A stretch of DNA of 30,660 nucleotides from Anaerolineae bacterium (GTDB lineage: Bacteria > Chloroflexota > Anaerolineae > JAFGEY01), in contig JAFGIE010000178.1 of NCBI GenBank assembly GCA_016929775.1, positions 1 to 30,660 of the forward strand, written 5' to 3'. Shown in pieces: positions 15,052-23,200 of the stretch. The first letter of the stretch is position 1. Each line of letters opens with the position of its first letter. The translations under genes were made by a program, and so were the position numbers. The notes under the pieces were generated by a model. The model made no database searches and was not told where the DNA came from. It saw nothing but the letters and a program-made list of their open reading frames with translations.

Positions 15052-15810
15052 TTGTACAGACGTGCACTTGTTCGTAGACCAGGCCCCAACTGCGCGTCGG
15101 GCCTGACCACTGTGGAGCTGGGCCCGCCCAGCTACGAGCGGATGGTGCGCCAACACACCGCCTATGTCGATGCGCTGCGCGCCGTGGGGCTGGAGGTGAC
15201 CGTCCTCGATGCCCAGGAGGCCTATCCCGACAGCTACTTTGTCGAGGACACGGCAGTCGTGACGCCCGAGGTCGCCGTGATCGCCCGCCCTGGGGCGCTT
15301 GCGCGGCGGGGCGAGGAGCGGACGATCGAGCCGCTTCTGGCTCACTACCGCGAGATAGCGCGCATCCAGGCCCCGGGGACGCTTGAGGGCGGCGACGTGC
15401 TGATCGTCGACGGGCAGGTCTACATCGGCCTCTCCACGCGTACGAATGAGGAGGGAGCGCGCCAGCTGGGCGAGACGCTTGCGCGCCGCGGCTATGCGTG
15501 GCGCACGGTGCCGGTCGACGCGGGACTCCATCTCAAGTCGGGCGCCAACTATCTCGGGCACGATACGGTGCTGGTCAGCCAGTCCCTTGCCGACGCCGGG
15601 GCGCTTGCCGCGCACCGACAGATCGTGGTCGATCCAGACGAGGCGTATGCCGGCAACGTACTGTGGATCAATGGTACGGTGTTTGCGCCAGCGGGGTACC
15701 CGCGGACACGGCGCCAGATCGAGGCGCTGGGGCTGCCGGTTGTGGCGCTGGACGTCAGCGAGATGCACAAGATGGATGGCGGGCTGACCTGCCTCTCGAT
15801 CCGCTTCTGA
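15052..15810 (+). CDS. N(G),N(G)-dimethylarginine dimethylaminohydrolase (DDAH family)
   Basis: A 252-residue member of the amidinotransferase superfamily, predicted to hydrolyse methylated arginines to citrulline and a methylamine through a covalent cysteine intermediate. The catalytic set is complete: C247 (GGLTCLSIRF at the C-terminus), H160 (GLHLKSG), and the acidic residues D60, E65 and D66 (DSYFVEDTAVV), with EGGD at 112-115. It opens with the family's ALVRRP and GLTT elements. The TTG start is supported by GAAGGAAAGGA upstream and by the conserved N-terminus beginning right there. Its true substrate might be another guanidino compound. Ten bases after its stop lies a broken glycosidase fragment, then a GNAT acetyltransferase, all on the same strand. 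Confidence 0.88.
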   Translation: MYRRALVRRPGPNCASGLTTVELGPPSYERMVRQHTAYVDALRAVGLEVTVLDAQEAYPDSYFVEDTAVVTPEVAVIARPGALARRGEERTIEPLLAHYREIARIQAPGTLEGGDVLIVDGQVYIGLSTRTNEEGARQLGETLARRGYAWRTVPVDAGLHLKSGANYLGHDTVLVSQSLADAGALAAHRQIVVDPDEAYAGNVLWINGTVFAPAGYPRTRRQIEALGLPVVALDVSEMHKMDGGLTCLSIRF

Positions 15811-15820
15811 GGGGGGAACG

Positions 15821-15960
15821 ATGGTCGATGGCGTACAGCACTTTCCGGACACCGCCCTGAGAAGCGCTGGGCGGTCGACGCCCCGGTGATGCGGGACGCA
15901 GGGATCGACGTGGTGCGCGTGGGCGAGGTCGACCTGTGGATCCTGGTCGGGGAGAGGTGA
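15821..15960 (+). pseudogene. Fragment resembling the N-terminus of a GH42 beta-galactosidase
   Basis: An ATG at 15821 behind a GGGGGG ribosome site begins MVDGVQHFP. After a one-base frame slip the text continues HRPEKRWAVDAPVMRDAG and then IDVVRVGEVDLW, before leaving the family and ending at a TGA (15958-15960). Placed together these match the opening of GH42 enzymes (GVQYYPEHWPEERW, then a DARLMREAG and VRVGEF block). Only about 45 of the usual 600-700 residues remain, so it would be a dead remnant. The match is from memory and short, hence modest confidence. Confidence 0.5.
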
Positions 15961-15962
15961 CA

Positions 15963-16832
15963 GTGCCCGAGATCCGGATCCTCGGTGCAGGCGACGAGCG
16001 CGCGTTGGAGGCATTCCTCGCGCCCCGCGTGTCCAGCTCGATGTTCTTGCTCGGCAACATGCGCCTCGCCGGGCTGGTCGATCGCGGCGCGCCGTACCAG
16101 GGGACCTATGCCGCAGCGTGGGAAGGGGGCGCGATCGCGGCGGTGGCGGCGCACTATTGGAACGGCAACGTGATCCTGCAGGCGCCGGTCCACATGGGAG
16201 AAGTGCTGCACGCCGCGCATGCGGCGTCGGGTCGCCCGTTGGGCGGGTTCCTCGGACCCAACGATCAGGTCGACGCAGCCTGTCGGCTGGCGGGCCTCGA
16301 GGACGCGCCGGTCCAGATGGACGAGGTCGAAAAGCTGTACAGCCTGGCGCTGTCCGAACTGGTCGTCCCTCGCGCCCTGGTCAGGGGCGAGGTGCGCGGG
16401 CGTCGCGTGGGGGCCAAGGACGTCGATCTGCTGACCCGTTGGTTCGCCGCGTACCAAGTCGAGGCAATCGGCGCCGCCGACGGGCCCGAGCTGCGCGCCA
16501 CGGTGCGCGACCGGGCGGAGCGTGCGGTCGAGGAGGGCGTGACCTGGGTCCTGGAACACGAGGGGCGGGCGGTCTCGACCAGCGGGTTCAACACCGCGAT
16601 CCGGGAAGCGGTCCAGATCGGCGGCGTGTACACCCCGCCCGAGCTGCGCAGCCGAGGATACGCGCGCGCCTGCGTGGCCCAGTCGCTGCTCGACGCCCGC
16701 GCCGAGGGGGTCGTGACCTCGATCCTGTTCACCGGCGAGGAGAACGTCGCCGCGCAGCGCGCCTACGAGGCCCTCGGCTACCGCCAGATCGGCGACTACC
16801 GGTTGCTGTTCCTGCGCGATCCGGTGCCGTGA
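15963..16832 (+). CDS. GNAT family N-acetyltransferase
   Basis: A 289-residue protein whose C-terminal half is a GNAT domain. The acetyl-CoA loop is in GGVYTPPELRSRGYARA, followed by the helix and strand SILFTGEENVAAQRAYEALG and a final GDYRLLFL. The N-terminal half is a second, degenerate GNAT-like lobe, as in the COG3393 group. The acceptor is unknown. The GTG start at 15963 follows GGAGAGG closely and begins just after the stop of the upstream fragment. Its last 37 bases overlap the end of the convergent isomerase gene, so the two mRNAs are complementary there. Confidence 0.85.
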   Translation: MPEIRILGAGDERALEAFLAPRVSSSMFLLGNMRLAGLVDRGAPYQGTYAAAWEGGAIAAVAAHYWNGNVILQAPVHMGEVLHAAHAASGRPLGGFLGPNDQVDAACRLAGLEDAPVQMDEVEKLYSLALSELVVPRALVRGEVRGRRVGAKDVDLLTRWFAAYQVEAIGAADGPELRATVRDRAERAVEEGVTWVLEHEGRAVSTSGFNTAIREAVQIGGVYTPPELRSRGYARACVAQSLLDARAEGVVTSILFTGEENVAAQRAYEALGYRQIGDYRLLFLRDPVP

Positions 16833-17704
16833 CCCCGCCCATGCCACGACATGCGCGTCTTGCGGTATGCGATCAGGCGCTCGATGCTCGCCCAGACACC
16901 GTCATAGACCGCGTCTGGGAAACGCTGCGGGCTGAGCTCGAGGTCCAGGATCCCGTCGTAGCCGCGCGCGAGCAGCAGGTCGAGGTAGGTCTCGACGGGC
17001 ACGACGCCATGCGTCAGTGGATGGTGTGTGTCGGGTCCCAGGTCGTGGATGTGGGTGTGGATCACGCGCCGTAGAAAGGCGTCGGGGGGCAGGTACGGCA
17101 TCTGCCCGTGCTGGACGTTCATCATCGTGTGGCCCATGTCCCAGCAGGCGCCGATCCCGGGGCGCTCGACCCGGTCGATCATGTCCACGATCCCGGGGTA
17201 GGTGATCCCGGGGTCGCAGTTGGGGCTGATGTGATTGGTCTCAAGCGCGACCTGCACGGGCAGGTCAGAGGCATCCAGGACGTCGAGCAGGGCGCGCAAG
17301 GCGAGCACGGTGCGGCGTACCAACTCGTCGACGTTGCCCTCGCGCCCCGAGTAGCAGTGTAGGACCAAGGGCACGCGCTCGCCACCTGCGGCGAGCGCGT
17401 CGCGCACGCACGCCAGAGCTGGGTAGACGGCATCCAGGTCGGCGCCCGAGATCGCCGCGGGCATCTTGCCGTGAACCGAGATCCGCAAGCCCGCCGACTG
17501 CACGCACTGCACGGCGTATAGCACCTCTCCCGGCGTTGTGTTGGGCGAGACGGAGCGCAGCTCGATCGACCCGATCCCGGCACCGGCGAGCGTCTCCAGG
17601 AAGGGACCTGGGGCGCCAAAGGCGCCGTACCAGACGGCGGCGCTTCCGCTCGACGCGGCGCCTGCGAGGTAGGCGGGTGGCAGGGAGAGGCCAATCTCGA
17701 TCAT
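16796..17704 (-). CDS. Sugar phosphate isomerase/epimerase-like TIM-barrel protein
   Basis: A 302-residue member of the AP endonuclease 2/xylose isomerase-like superfamily. The metal ligands usual for this fold are visible: E155 (VALETNH), D189 and H192 (CWDMGHTM), H218 and H220 (HTHIHDLG), and E256 (LDLELSP). HCYSGREG (116-123) lies on an earlier strand. It probably isomerises or epimerises a sugar or inositol derivative, but members of this superfamily also include dehydratases and nucleases. Its ATG overlaps the stop of the MFS gene in ATGA, with GGGAGGAAG just upstream, so the enzyme and transporter are co-produced. The transporter's cargo is therefore a likely substrate or product. About 15 basic, Gly-rich residues at the C-terminus (WHGRGHGTGSRRNSNR) look unconserved. 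Confidence 0.85.
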   Translation of the reverse strand: MIEIGLSLPPAYLAGAASSGSAAVWYGAFGAPGPFLETLAGAGIGSIELRSVSPNTTPGEVLYAVQCVQSAGLRISVHGKMPAAISGADLDAVYPALACVRDALAAGGERVPLVLHCYSGREGNVDELVRRTVLALRALLDVLDASDLPVQVALETNHISPNCDPGITYPGIVDMIDRVERPGIGACWDMGHTMMNVQHGQMPYLPPDAFLRRVIHTHIHDLGPDTHHPLTHGVVPVETYLDLLLARGYDGILDLELSPQRFPDAVYDGVWASIERLIAYRKTRMSWHGRGHGTGSRRNSNR

Positions 17705-18924
17705 GTCTTCCTCCCAGAAAGGCGCAGCGTCCACAGTAGGGCGATCAGGTAGAGCCCGGCGCATGCCAAGTACACGCCGCGCAGGCCTATCACGGGCAGC
17801 ATCAGGTATGCGGCGGATGGCCCGATCGCGCTGCCCAAGTCGCTCGCCGTGTGCAGGGCTCCGATCGCGCGTCCCCGTTGGGCCGGTGTCGCCAGATCCC
17901 CCGTCAGGCTGGTCGCCAGGGACGAGATCCCGCCGCGCGAGAGGGAGACGATCGACACGCCGACCAGCAGCCCCACCGGCGCAGCGCTCGTCGAGGTCGC
18001 CATGCCAACCGCGCCCGCCGCCAAGGCGAGGGCGACCACGGGCCAACGGCTTGTCACCCGGTCCGACAGGATGCCCGCCGCGGGCGCGGCGCCCATGCTG
18101 AGCGCAGTCCGCGCCGCCATCAGCACGCCCGTCAGGCCCGCGACGCCGAGGACGCTCTGCACTGGAAAGAGGCGTTCCTGGACCAGCAGGCCCAGCGTGG
18201 CAGCCATGACGCCCGACACGGCAAAGCGGTTCAGGCCCTGCAGCGACGCCGCGAACCAGAGCAGTCCATGGGTACGCACCGGCAAGCCTGGCGTCTCGAT
18301 CGCCGGCGCGCCGGGCGGCGGTGCGAGACCTCGCTGGCGCGCCTGCCTGGTCTCGGGCAGGAGCAGCCACGCCGCCAGGGCGCCGATCCCGGTCAGTGCG
18401 GCGCCGACCCACATGGTCGTGGCATAGCCCAACCAGTCGGTGAGCAGTCCCCCTCCCAGGGCGCCGACCGCTCCGCCGAGGTAGAACCACGTCTGGTAGA
18501 GCCCAGTCCAGCGCCCGCGTCTCTGCGCGCCGGCGACGTCGAGGACCATCGCCGCCCCGCCGACCTGGATGCCTGACCAGGCTAACCCCCACAGCAGGCG
18601 CGCGGCGAACAGGGGCCAGAACCCACGCGTGAGGGCATATAGGGCTGTGGACAGCGCGCCCACCCACAGCGACGAGATGAACAGCGCGCGATGGGACCAG
18701 CGGTCGTAGGCCAGTCCGGCGGGACCATTCAGGAAGAGCCGGATCGCCCGGTTGACGCTCAGCAAGATGCCGACGCCGGTCAGCGTGATCCCTGCCTCGA
18801 CCGTGTGCGTCGGCAGGACGGTATAGAGCGTGGCGTCTCCCATCAGGGACAGGGCGGTGCCCAGGCCTAGGGGGAGTAGCACGCGGGCGGGGTCGAGTTG
18901 AGAGCTGTGTTGGCGCACGGGCAC
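17701..18924 (-). CDS. Major facilitator superfamily transporter
   Basis: A 407-residue inner-membrane transporter with about twelve helices. The conserved loop after helix 2 is GLAYDRWSHR, the pseudo-repeat loop is GILSDRVTSR, and the helix 4-5 and 10-11 regions carry QRRGRWTGLY and QRGRAIGALH. This pattern fits drug or sugar efflux-type MFS proteins. The start is GTG at 18924, after GAGAGGAAC; longer in-frame starts include a Cys- and Arg-rich stretch upstream of the predicted transcription start. Coupling to the isomerase suggests a carbohydrate-related cargo, but direction and substrate cannot be told. Confidence 0.88.
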   Translation of the reverse strand: MPVRQHSSQLDPARVLLPLGLGTALSLMGDATLYTVLPTHTVEAGITLTGVGILLSVNRAIRLFLNGPAGLAYDRWSHRALFISSLWVGALSTALYALTRGFWPLFAARLLWGLAWSGIQVGGAAMVLDVAGAQRRGRWTGLYQTWFYLGGAVGALGGGLLTDWLGYATTMWVGAALTGIGALAAWLLLPETRQARQRGLAPPPGAPAIETPGLPVRTHGLLWFAASLQGLNRFAVSGVMAATLGLLVQERLFPVQSVLGVAGLTGVLMAARTALSMGAAPAAGILSDRVTSRWPVVALALAAGAVGMATSTSAAPVGLLVGVSIVSLSRGGISSLATSLTGDLATPAQRGRAIGALHTASDLGSAIGPSAAYLMLPVIGLRGVYLACAGLYLIALLWTLRLSGRKT

Positions 18925-18979
18925 GTTCCTCTCGCGACAGTGGCGCAGGCGCAACGCACGTGCGTCCGCGCCTCCATCG

Positions 18980-19007
18980 ATTGTACACAGATTGGCCCAG
19001 GGCGCAA
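18980..19007 (-). promoter_or_regulatory. Promoter of the MFS-isomerase operon
   Basis: On the minus strand TTGCGC (19002-19007) and TACAAT (18980-18985) are 16 bases apart. Transcription would begin near 18973. Its -35 lies two bases from the -35 of the opposite promoter. Confidence 0.65.
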
Positions 19008-19009
19008 TC

Positions 19010-19038
19010 TTGCGGCATGACGCCGCTACGGGTATAAT
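19010..19038 (+). promoter_or_regulatory. Promoter of the aldehyde oxidoreductase gene
   Basis: TTGCGG (19010-19015) and a perfect TATAAT (19033-19038) are 17 bases apart. The leader to the ATG at 19173 is about 128 bases and carries no recognisable riboswitch. Back to back with the MFS promoter, it could be jointly regulated by one protein bound between the two -35 elements. Confidence 0.75.
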
Positions 19039-19172
19039 CGCAGTAGACCATCGGGACAACACGCGGAATGGCGCAGCTGTGCGGCTACGCTGCTCGTTCT
19101 CTCTTTCCCATACCCAACTGTTCGCAGAATAGCGTACCCATCAGGAATCATCTCGCGTACACGGAGGGCGAC

Positions 19173-21062
19173 ATGTCTCGTTCGTTTCACAACAAGGTCC
19201 TGCGCGTCAACTTGACAGAGCGGACGACCTCGGTCGAAGAGCCCGGTGCGATCGCGCTGCGGCGGTACATGGGCGGCTGGAACACGATCGCAGACGTGCT
19301 CCTGCGGGAGGTGCCCGTCGGCGCGGATCCCTTGGGTCCGGAGAACGTGCTGGTCTTTGCGCCTGGCGTCCTGACCGGGCTGCCGATCTCGGGCGCCTCG
19401 CGCAGCGCAATAGGCGCCCTGTCGCCGACGACTGGCGCGTTCGGTGCAAGCGAGGCAGGGGGCAACTTTGGCGTGCAGCTCAAGCGCGCTGGATTCGACG
19501 CCCTGATCGTGGAAGGCGCTGCTTCGGCGCCCGTCTACCTGTGGATCGTCGACGGCAGGTGTGAGATCCGCGATGCTGCGCACCTGTGGGGCAAGACCGT
19601 CAAGGAGACCGAGGCGGCGGTCCGCGCCGAAGTGAGCGAGCCGCGCGCCGAACTGGCGATGATCGGCCCGGGCGGTGAGAACCTGGTGCGCTATGCCTGC
19701 GTGATGCACGGGCTCAAGGACGCCTCGGGGCGCACTGGCATGGGCGCAGTCATGGGCGCCAAGCGGCTCAAGGCGGTAGCGGCACGCGGGACGGCGAGCC
19801 TTGAACCTGCCGACCCGGACACGATCCGCGAGATGGCGCGGGACGCTGCGCAGGAGGTGCGCGACGGCAAACGCGCGGGGGGCCTGCACCGCTGGGGGAC
19901 GGGCGGCGGCGACCTGCGGGGGGGCATTATCTCGGGCAACATGCCGGTCCGCAACTTCCGCGACGGCGAGTTCCCCGAGATCGAAGGCCTCGAGTACATC
20001 ATGGACAAGATCGGCGTGCGCATGGAGGGCTGCTGGGCGTGCGCCGTGCGCTGCAAAAAGGTGGTCCAGGCCCAAGCTCCGTATGCCGTCGATCCGGACT
20101 ATGGCGGACCCGAGTACGAGACGCTCGGCTCACTGGGGTCGACGTGCGGGGTTAGCGATGCCATCGCCGTGTCGCGGGCCAACGAGCTGTGCAACGCCTA
20201 TTCGCTCGACACGATCGGCGCCGGAGTGACGATCGCCTTTGCGATGGAGTGCTTTGAGGAGGGGCTGCTCACCCTGGAAGATACGGGGGGCATTGACCTG
20301 CGCTTTGGCAACGCCGACGCGATGATCCACATGGTCGAACAGATCGCTCGTCGCCAGGGATTGGGCGACATCCTCGCCGAGAACCTGTCCGCCGCAGCCG
20401 CCCGGATCGGCGGCGGGGCGGAGCGGTTCGCCGTGCACGCCAAGGGGCAGGCCTACCCGATGCACGAACCGCGGTACAAGCGGGGGCTGGCGATCGGCTA
20501 TGCCGTCTCGCCGACGGGCGCCGATCACTGCCACTCACTGCACGATACGGGGCTGATCACGCCAGGGGAGGACGGCTTTCTGCAGAACAAGCGGCTGCGG
20601 GGCATGGGCGTCCTGGAGGCGATGCGCCTGGAGGACCTGGGCCCGAGCAAGGTGCGCGCGTCGGTCTATCACACGATCGCCGAGGTCGCCGGCAACTGCC
20701 TGTTGATCTGCCTGTTCACCGACTGGCAACTGGGAGACCTGGCGCGGATGGTCCAGGCAGCGACTGGCTGGGACGTTACCGAGTTCGAGCTGCTCAAGGT
20801 GGGCGAACGCGCGATGACGATGGCGCGCGCATTCAACGCGCGCGAGGGGTTCACCGCCGACGACGACGTCTTGTGCGAGCGCAGCTATGGCCCGACGACC
20901 AACGGCGCGCTCGATCAAGGCGGGATCGATCGCGATGCGTTGCGGGAGGCGCTGCGGACTTATTATGGGATGCTGGGCTGGGATGTCGAGACAGGCGTGC
21001 CGACCGTCGCCAAGCTGCACGAGCTGGACATCGGGTGGGTGGCAGCCCACCTGCCCGGCTAA
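19173..21062 (+). CDS. Aldehyde:ferredoxin oxidoreductase family protein (tungsten type)
   Basis: A 629-residue cytoplasmic enzyme expected to oxidise aldehydes to acids with ferredoxin, using a tungsten or molybdenum bis-pterin centre and one 4Fe-4S cluster. Cluster ligands are C287, C290, C294 (GCWACAVRC) and probably C509 or C513 (AGNCLLICLF). Pterin-loop signatures KDASGRTGMGAVMGAKRLK (182-200) and NFGVQLKRAGFDALIVEG (98-115) are intact. E314 (GPEYE) and H452 (GADHCHS) match the two active-site residues of the Pyrococcus enzyme. The ATG at 19173 has GGAGGG five bases upstream. No partner ferredoxin or tungstate transporter lies nearby. It indicates anaerobic or microaerobic metabolism; the substrate aldehyde is unknown. 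Confidence 0.93.
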   Translation: MSRSFHNKVLRVNLTERTTSVEEPGAIALRRYMGGWNTIADVLLREVPVGADPLGPENVLVFAPGVLTGLPISGASRSAIGALSPTTGAFGASEAGGNFGVQLKRAGFDALIVEGAASAPVYLWIVDGRCEIRDAAHLWGKTVKETEAAVRAEVSEPRAELAMIGPGGENLVRYACVMHGLKDASGRTGMGAVMGAKRLKAVAARGTASLEPADPDTIREMARDAAQEVRDGKRAGGLHRWGTGGGDLRGGIISGNMPVRNFRDGEFPEIEGLEYIMDKIGVRMEGCWACAVRCKKVVQAQAPYAVDPDYGGPEYETLGSLGSTCGVSDAIAVSRANELCNAYSLDTIGAGVTIAFAMECFEEGLLTLEDTGGIDLRFGNADAMIHMVEQIARRQGLGDILAENLSAAAARIGGGAERFAVHAKGQAYPMHEPRYKRGLAIGYAVSPTGADHCHSLHDTGLITPGEDGFLQNKRLRGMGVLEAMRLEDLGPSKVRASVYHTIAEVAGNCLLICLFTDWQLGDLARMVQAATGWDVTEFELLKVGERAMTMARAFNAREGFTADDDVLCERSYGPTTNGALDQGGIDRDALREALRTYYGMLGWDVETGVPTVAKLHELDIGWVAAHLPG

Positions 21063-21219
21063 CGACTATCCCTTGCTCTACTGCTTGCTACCGTTCACGG
21101 TCGCCGGCTTGGCGCCGCGTGCGTTGGGCGATCGGGTGGGGCGCGCGCCAGTTGCAAGCGTGTGCTCTTGGCGCAGGGCGCGTCGACAGACACGCCCCGA
21201 ACCAGAGAAGGGAAGGACG

Positions 21220-21981
21220 ATGGACAAGGTCGCGATCATGCCATGCCTCGACATGAAGAACGGGCGCGTGGTCAAGGGCATTCACTTTGTCGACCTGCGG
21301 GATGCGGGCGATCCGGTCGAGAACGCCGCGTTCTACCAGCAAGAGGGCGCCGACCAACTGGCGATGCTCGACATCGCCGCCACGCTCGAGAACCGCAAGA
21401 CGCGCCTGGCGTGGGTCCGGGACGTCGCCGCCGTGATCGACATCCCGCTCACGGTCGGGGGTGGGGTTGCCTCACTGGAGGATATCGAGCTGCTGCTCGA
21501 AGCCGGGGCGGACGCCGTCTCGATGAACAGCGCGGCAGTCAAGCGTCCGGCGCTGGTGCAAGAGGCGGCGGAGCGCTTTGGCTCAGGGCGGATCACGGTC
21601 GCCGTCGACGCGCGCCGCAACGAGGCGATGCCGTCTGGCTTTGAGCTGGTGGTCGCGGGTGGGACCCTGGCGGTGGGCCAAGATGCGATCGCGTGGGCTG
21701 CACAGTGCGAGGCGCTCGGCGCAGGCGTGATCCTGCCCACGAGCATGGACGGCGATGGCACGCAGGCGGGCTATGACCTGGCGTTCACGCGGGCCATTTC
21801 GGATGCGGTCCGCGTGCCGGTGGTCGCCTCGGGCGGCGCAGGGACGCTCGCCGACTTTTACGACGCGGTGACCGAGGGTGGGGCATCGATCCTGTTGGCG
21901 GCGTCCGTGTTTCACTACCGTCTGCTGCGCATCGGCGAGGTCAAGGCGTACCTGCGCGAGCGCGGGATACCGGTCTTCTGA
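21220..21981 (+). CDS. hisF: HisF-family cyclase lacking the ammonia-gate residues
   Basis: A 253-residue (beta/alpha)8 barrel of the imidazole glycerol phosphate synthase cyclase family, the same length as Thermotoga maritima HisF. Catalytic D11 (PCLDMKNG) and D130 (VAVDARR) are kept, as are RVVKG (16-20), VGGG (79-82), TSMDGDGT (174-181) and ASGGAG (203-208). Aligned by eye with T. maritima HisF, the four residues of the ammonia gate facing HisH (R5, E46, K99, E167) are A5, Q46, A99 and V170 here. No hisH or other his gene is near. It may use free ammonia or a different substrate. The ATG is set by AAGGGAAGG and by the standard N-terminus. It is 157 bases after the oxidoreductase, and I see no clear promoter in that gap. 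Confidence 0.85.
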   Translation: MDKVAIMPCLDMKNGRVVKGIHFVDLRDAGDPVENAAFYQQEGADQLAMLDIAATLENRKTRLAWVRDVAAVIDIPLTVGGGVASLEDIELLLEAGADAVSMNSAAVKRPALVQEAAERFGSGRITVAVDARRNEAMPSGFELVVAGGTLAVGQDAIAWAAQCEALGAGVILPTSMDGDGTQAGYDLAFTRAISDAVRVPVVASGGAGTLADFYDAVTEGGASILLAASVFHYRLLRIGEVKAYLRERGIPVF

Positions 21982-22096
21982 GGGGCGGCGGGCCCCAGGC
22001 TCTGTGCTGCGAGTGGGGGGGCGGGCATGCGACGCACGGCGCCAGGCGGACGCGCACGCGATCGAGGGCCCGCCGTGATACGCCAAGGGCACGCAC

Positions 22097-23110
22097 ATGA
22101 ACGTTCAACCAGGCGGGGATTGGTTCGATCGCGTCCCCAAGGTCGAGCTCCACCTGCACCTCGAGGGCGCCATTCCCCTCCCTGCGCTGTGGGCGCTCGT
22201 GCAGAAATACGGAGGGGACCTGTCCGTGCCGGACGATGCGGCGTTGACGCGCCGCTTTGTGTACCGGAGTTTCGCCGATTTCATCGACGCCTGGGTCTGG
22301 AAGAACAGGTTCCTGCGCGAGTACGAGGACTTTGCCTGGATCGCCGAGGGGGTGGCGCGCAGCCTCGCGGCGCAGAACATCCGCTATGCCGAGGTCTTTT
22401 GCTCCCCGCAGACCTTTGCGCACTTTGGCCTGGGCACGCAGTGGCTGCTCGAGGCTGTGCGCAGCGGACTGGCGCGCGTACCTGGCATCGAGGTCGCGCT
22501 GGTGGTCGACCTGATCCGCGGGGCGAGCCCCGAGCAGGCTACGGCGACGGTCGAGGAGGCGGGAGAGGCGCGTTCGTTGGGCGTGATCGGGATCGGGATC
22601 GGCGGATCCGAGCACAAGTACCCGCCCGAGCCCTTTGCCCCGACGTATGCTCGTGCGCGCCAGCTTGGCCTGCACACCACGGCGCACGCGGGCGAGGCGG
22701 CGGGCCCGGCGAGCGTGTGGGGCGCGATCCGTGCCCTGCATGTCGAGCGCATCGGGCACGGCGTGCGCGCGGCGGAGGACCCGGCGTTGGTCGACTATCT
22801 CGCCGAGCACCGCATCCCGCTCGAGATGTGCCCGACGTCGAACGTGCAAACGGGCGTGGTCCCCGCGCTGCGCGAGCACCCGCTGCGCCGCTACCTGCGG
22901 CACGGGTTGGTCGTCACGGTGAACACAGATGACCCGGCGATGTTTGGCAGCTCCCTCGCGCAAGAGTACCGCCTGCTCGAGCGCGAGCTGGGCGTCACGC
23001 GGGAGGAGACGCAGGCGCTGATGCTGCACGCCGTCGCGGCATCGTGGATGCCAGAGGAGAGAAAGCGACAGATGCGGGAGGCGATCTGGGCGCATCCAGC
23101 GTGGGAATAG
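22097..23110 (+). CDS. add: Adenosine deaminase family protein
   Basis: A 337-residue zinc amidohydrolase. Metal and catalytic residues are all present: H19 and H21 (KVELHLHLEG), H197 and E200 (AHAGEA), H221 (IGHGVR), D278 and D279 (NTDDP). The usual adenosine deaminase motif DLAGDE is IGGSE here (168-172), which leaves room for another substrate such as adenine, aminofutalosine or a modified nucleoside. It should hydrolyse an amino group from a purine ring, releasing ammonia. The ATG at 22097 has only a weak AAGGG upstream but gives the normal start. It follows the HisF-family gene after 115 bases on the same strand. Confidence 0.88.
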   Translation: MNVQPGGDWFDRVPKVELHLHLEGAIPLPALWALVQKYGGDLSVPDDAALTRRFVYRSFADFIDAWVWKNRFLREYEDFAWIAEGVARSLAAQNIRYAEVFCSPQTFAHFGLGTQWLLEAVRSGLARVPGIEVALVVDLIRGASPEQATATVEEAGEARSLGVIGIGIGGSEHKYPPEPFAPTYARARQLGLHTTAHAGEAAGPASVWGAIRALHVERIGHGVRAAEDPALVDYLAEHRIPLEMCPTSNVQTGVVPALREHPLRRYLRHGLVVTVNTDDPAMFGSSLAQEYRLLERELGVTREETQALMLHAVAASWMPEERKRQMREAIWAHPAWE

Positions 23111-23200
23111 AGACGCCGCGCAGCAGGGGCAAGCTCGTGCCAGAGCGCAGTTGAAAGGATAGTGACGTGATGACATACCAAGAAGGAAGGGCGTTTGGCC

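Noticed and set aside
19045..19172. Riboswitch in the long leader of the aldehyde oxidoreductase gene
   Set aside because: A 128-base leader next to a molybdopterin enzyme invites a Moco or tungsten riboswitch, but I find no long paired elements or known core motif.
21063..21219. Separate promoter for the HisF-family gene
   Set aside because: TTGCTC and TACCGT occur near 21071-21092 but are only 10 bases apart, too close for a promoter; no other pair fits.
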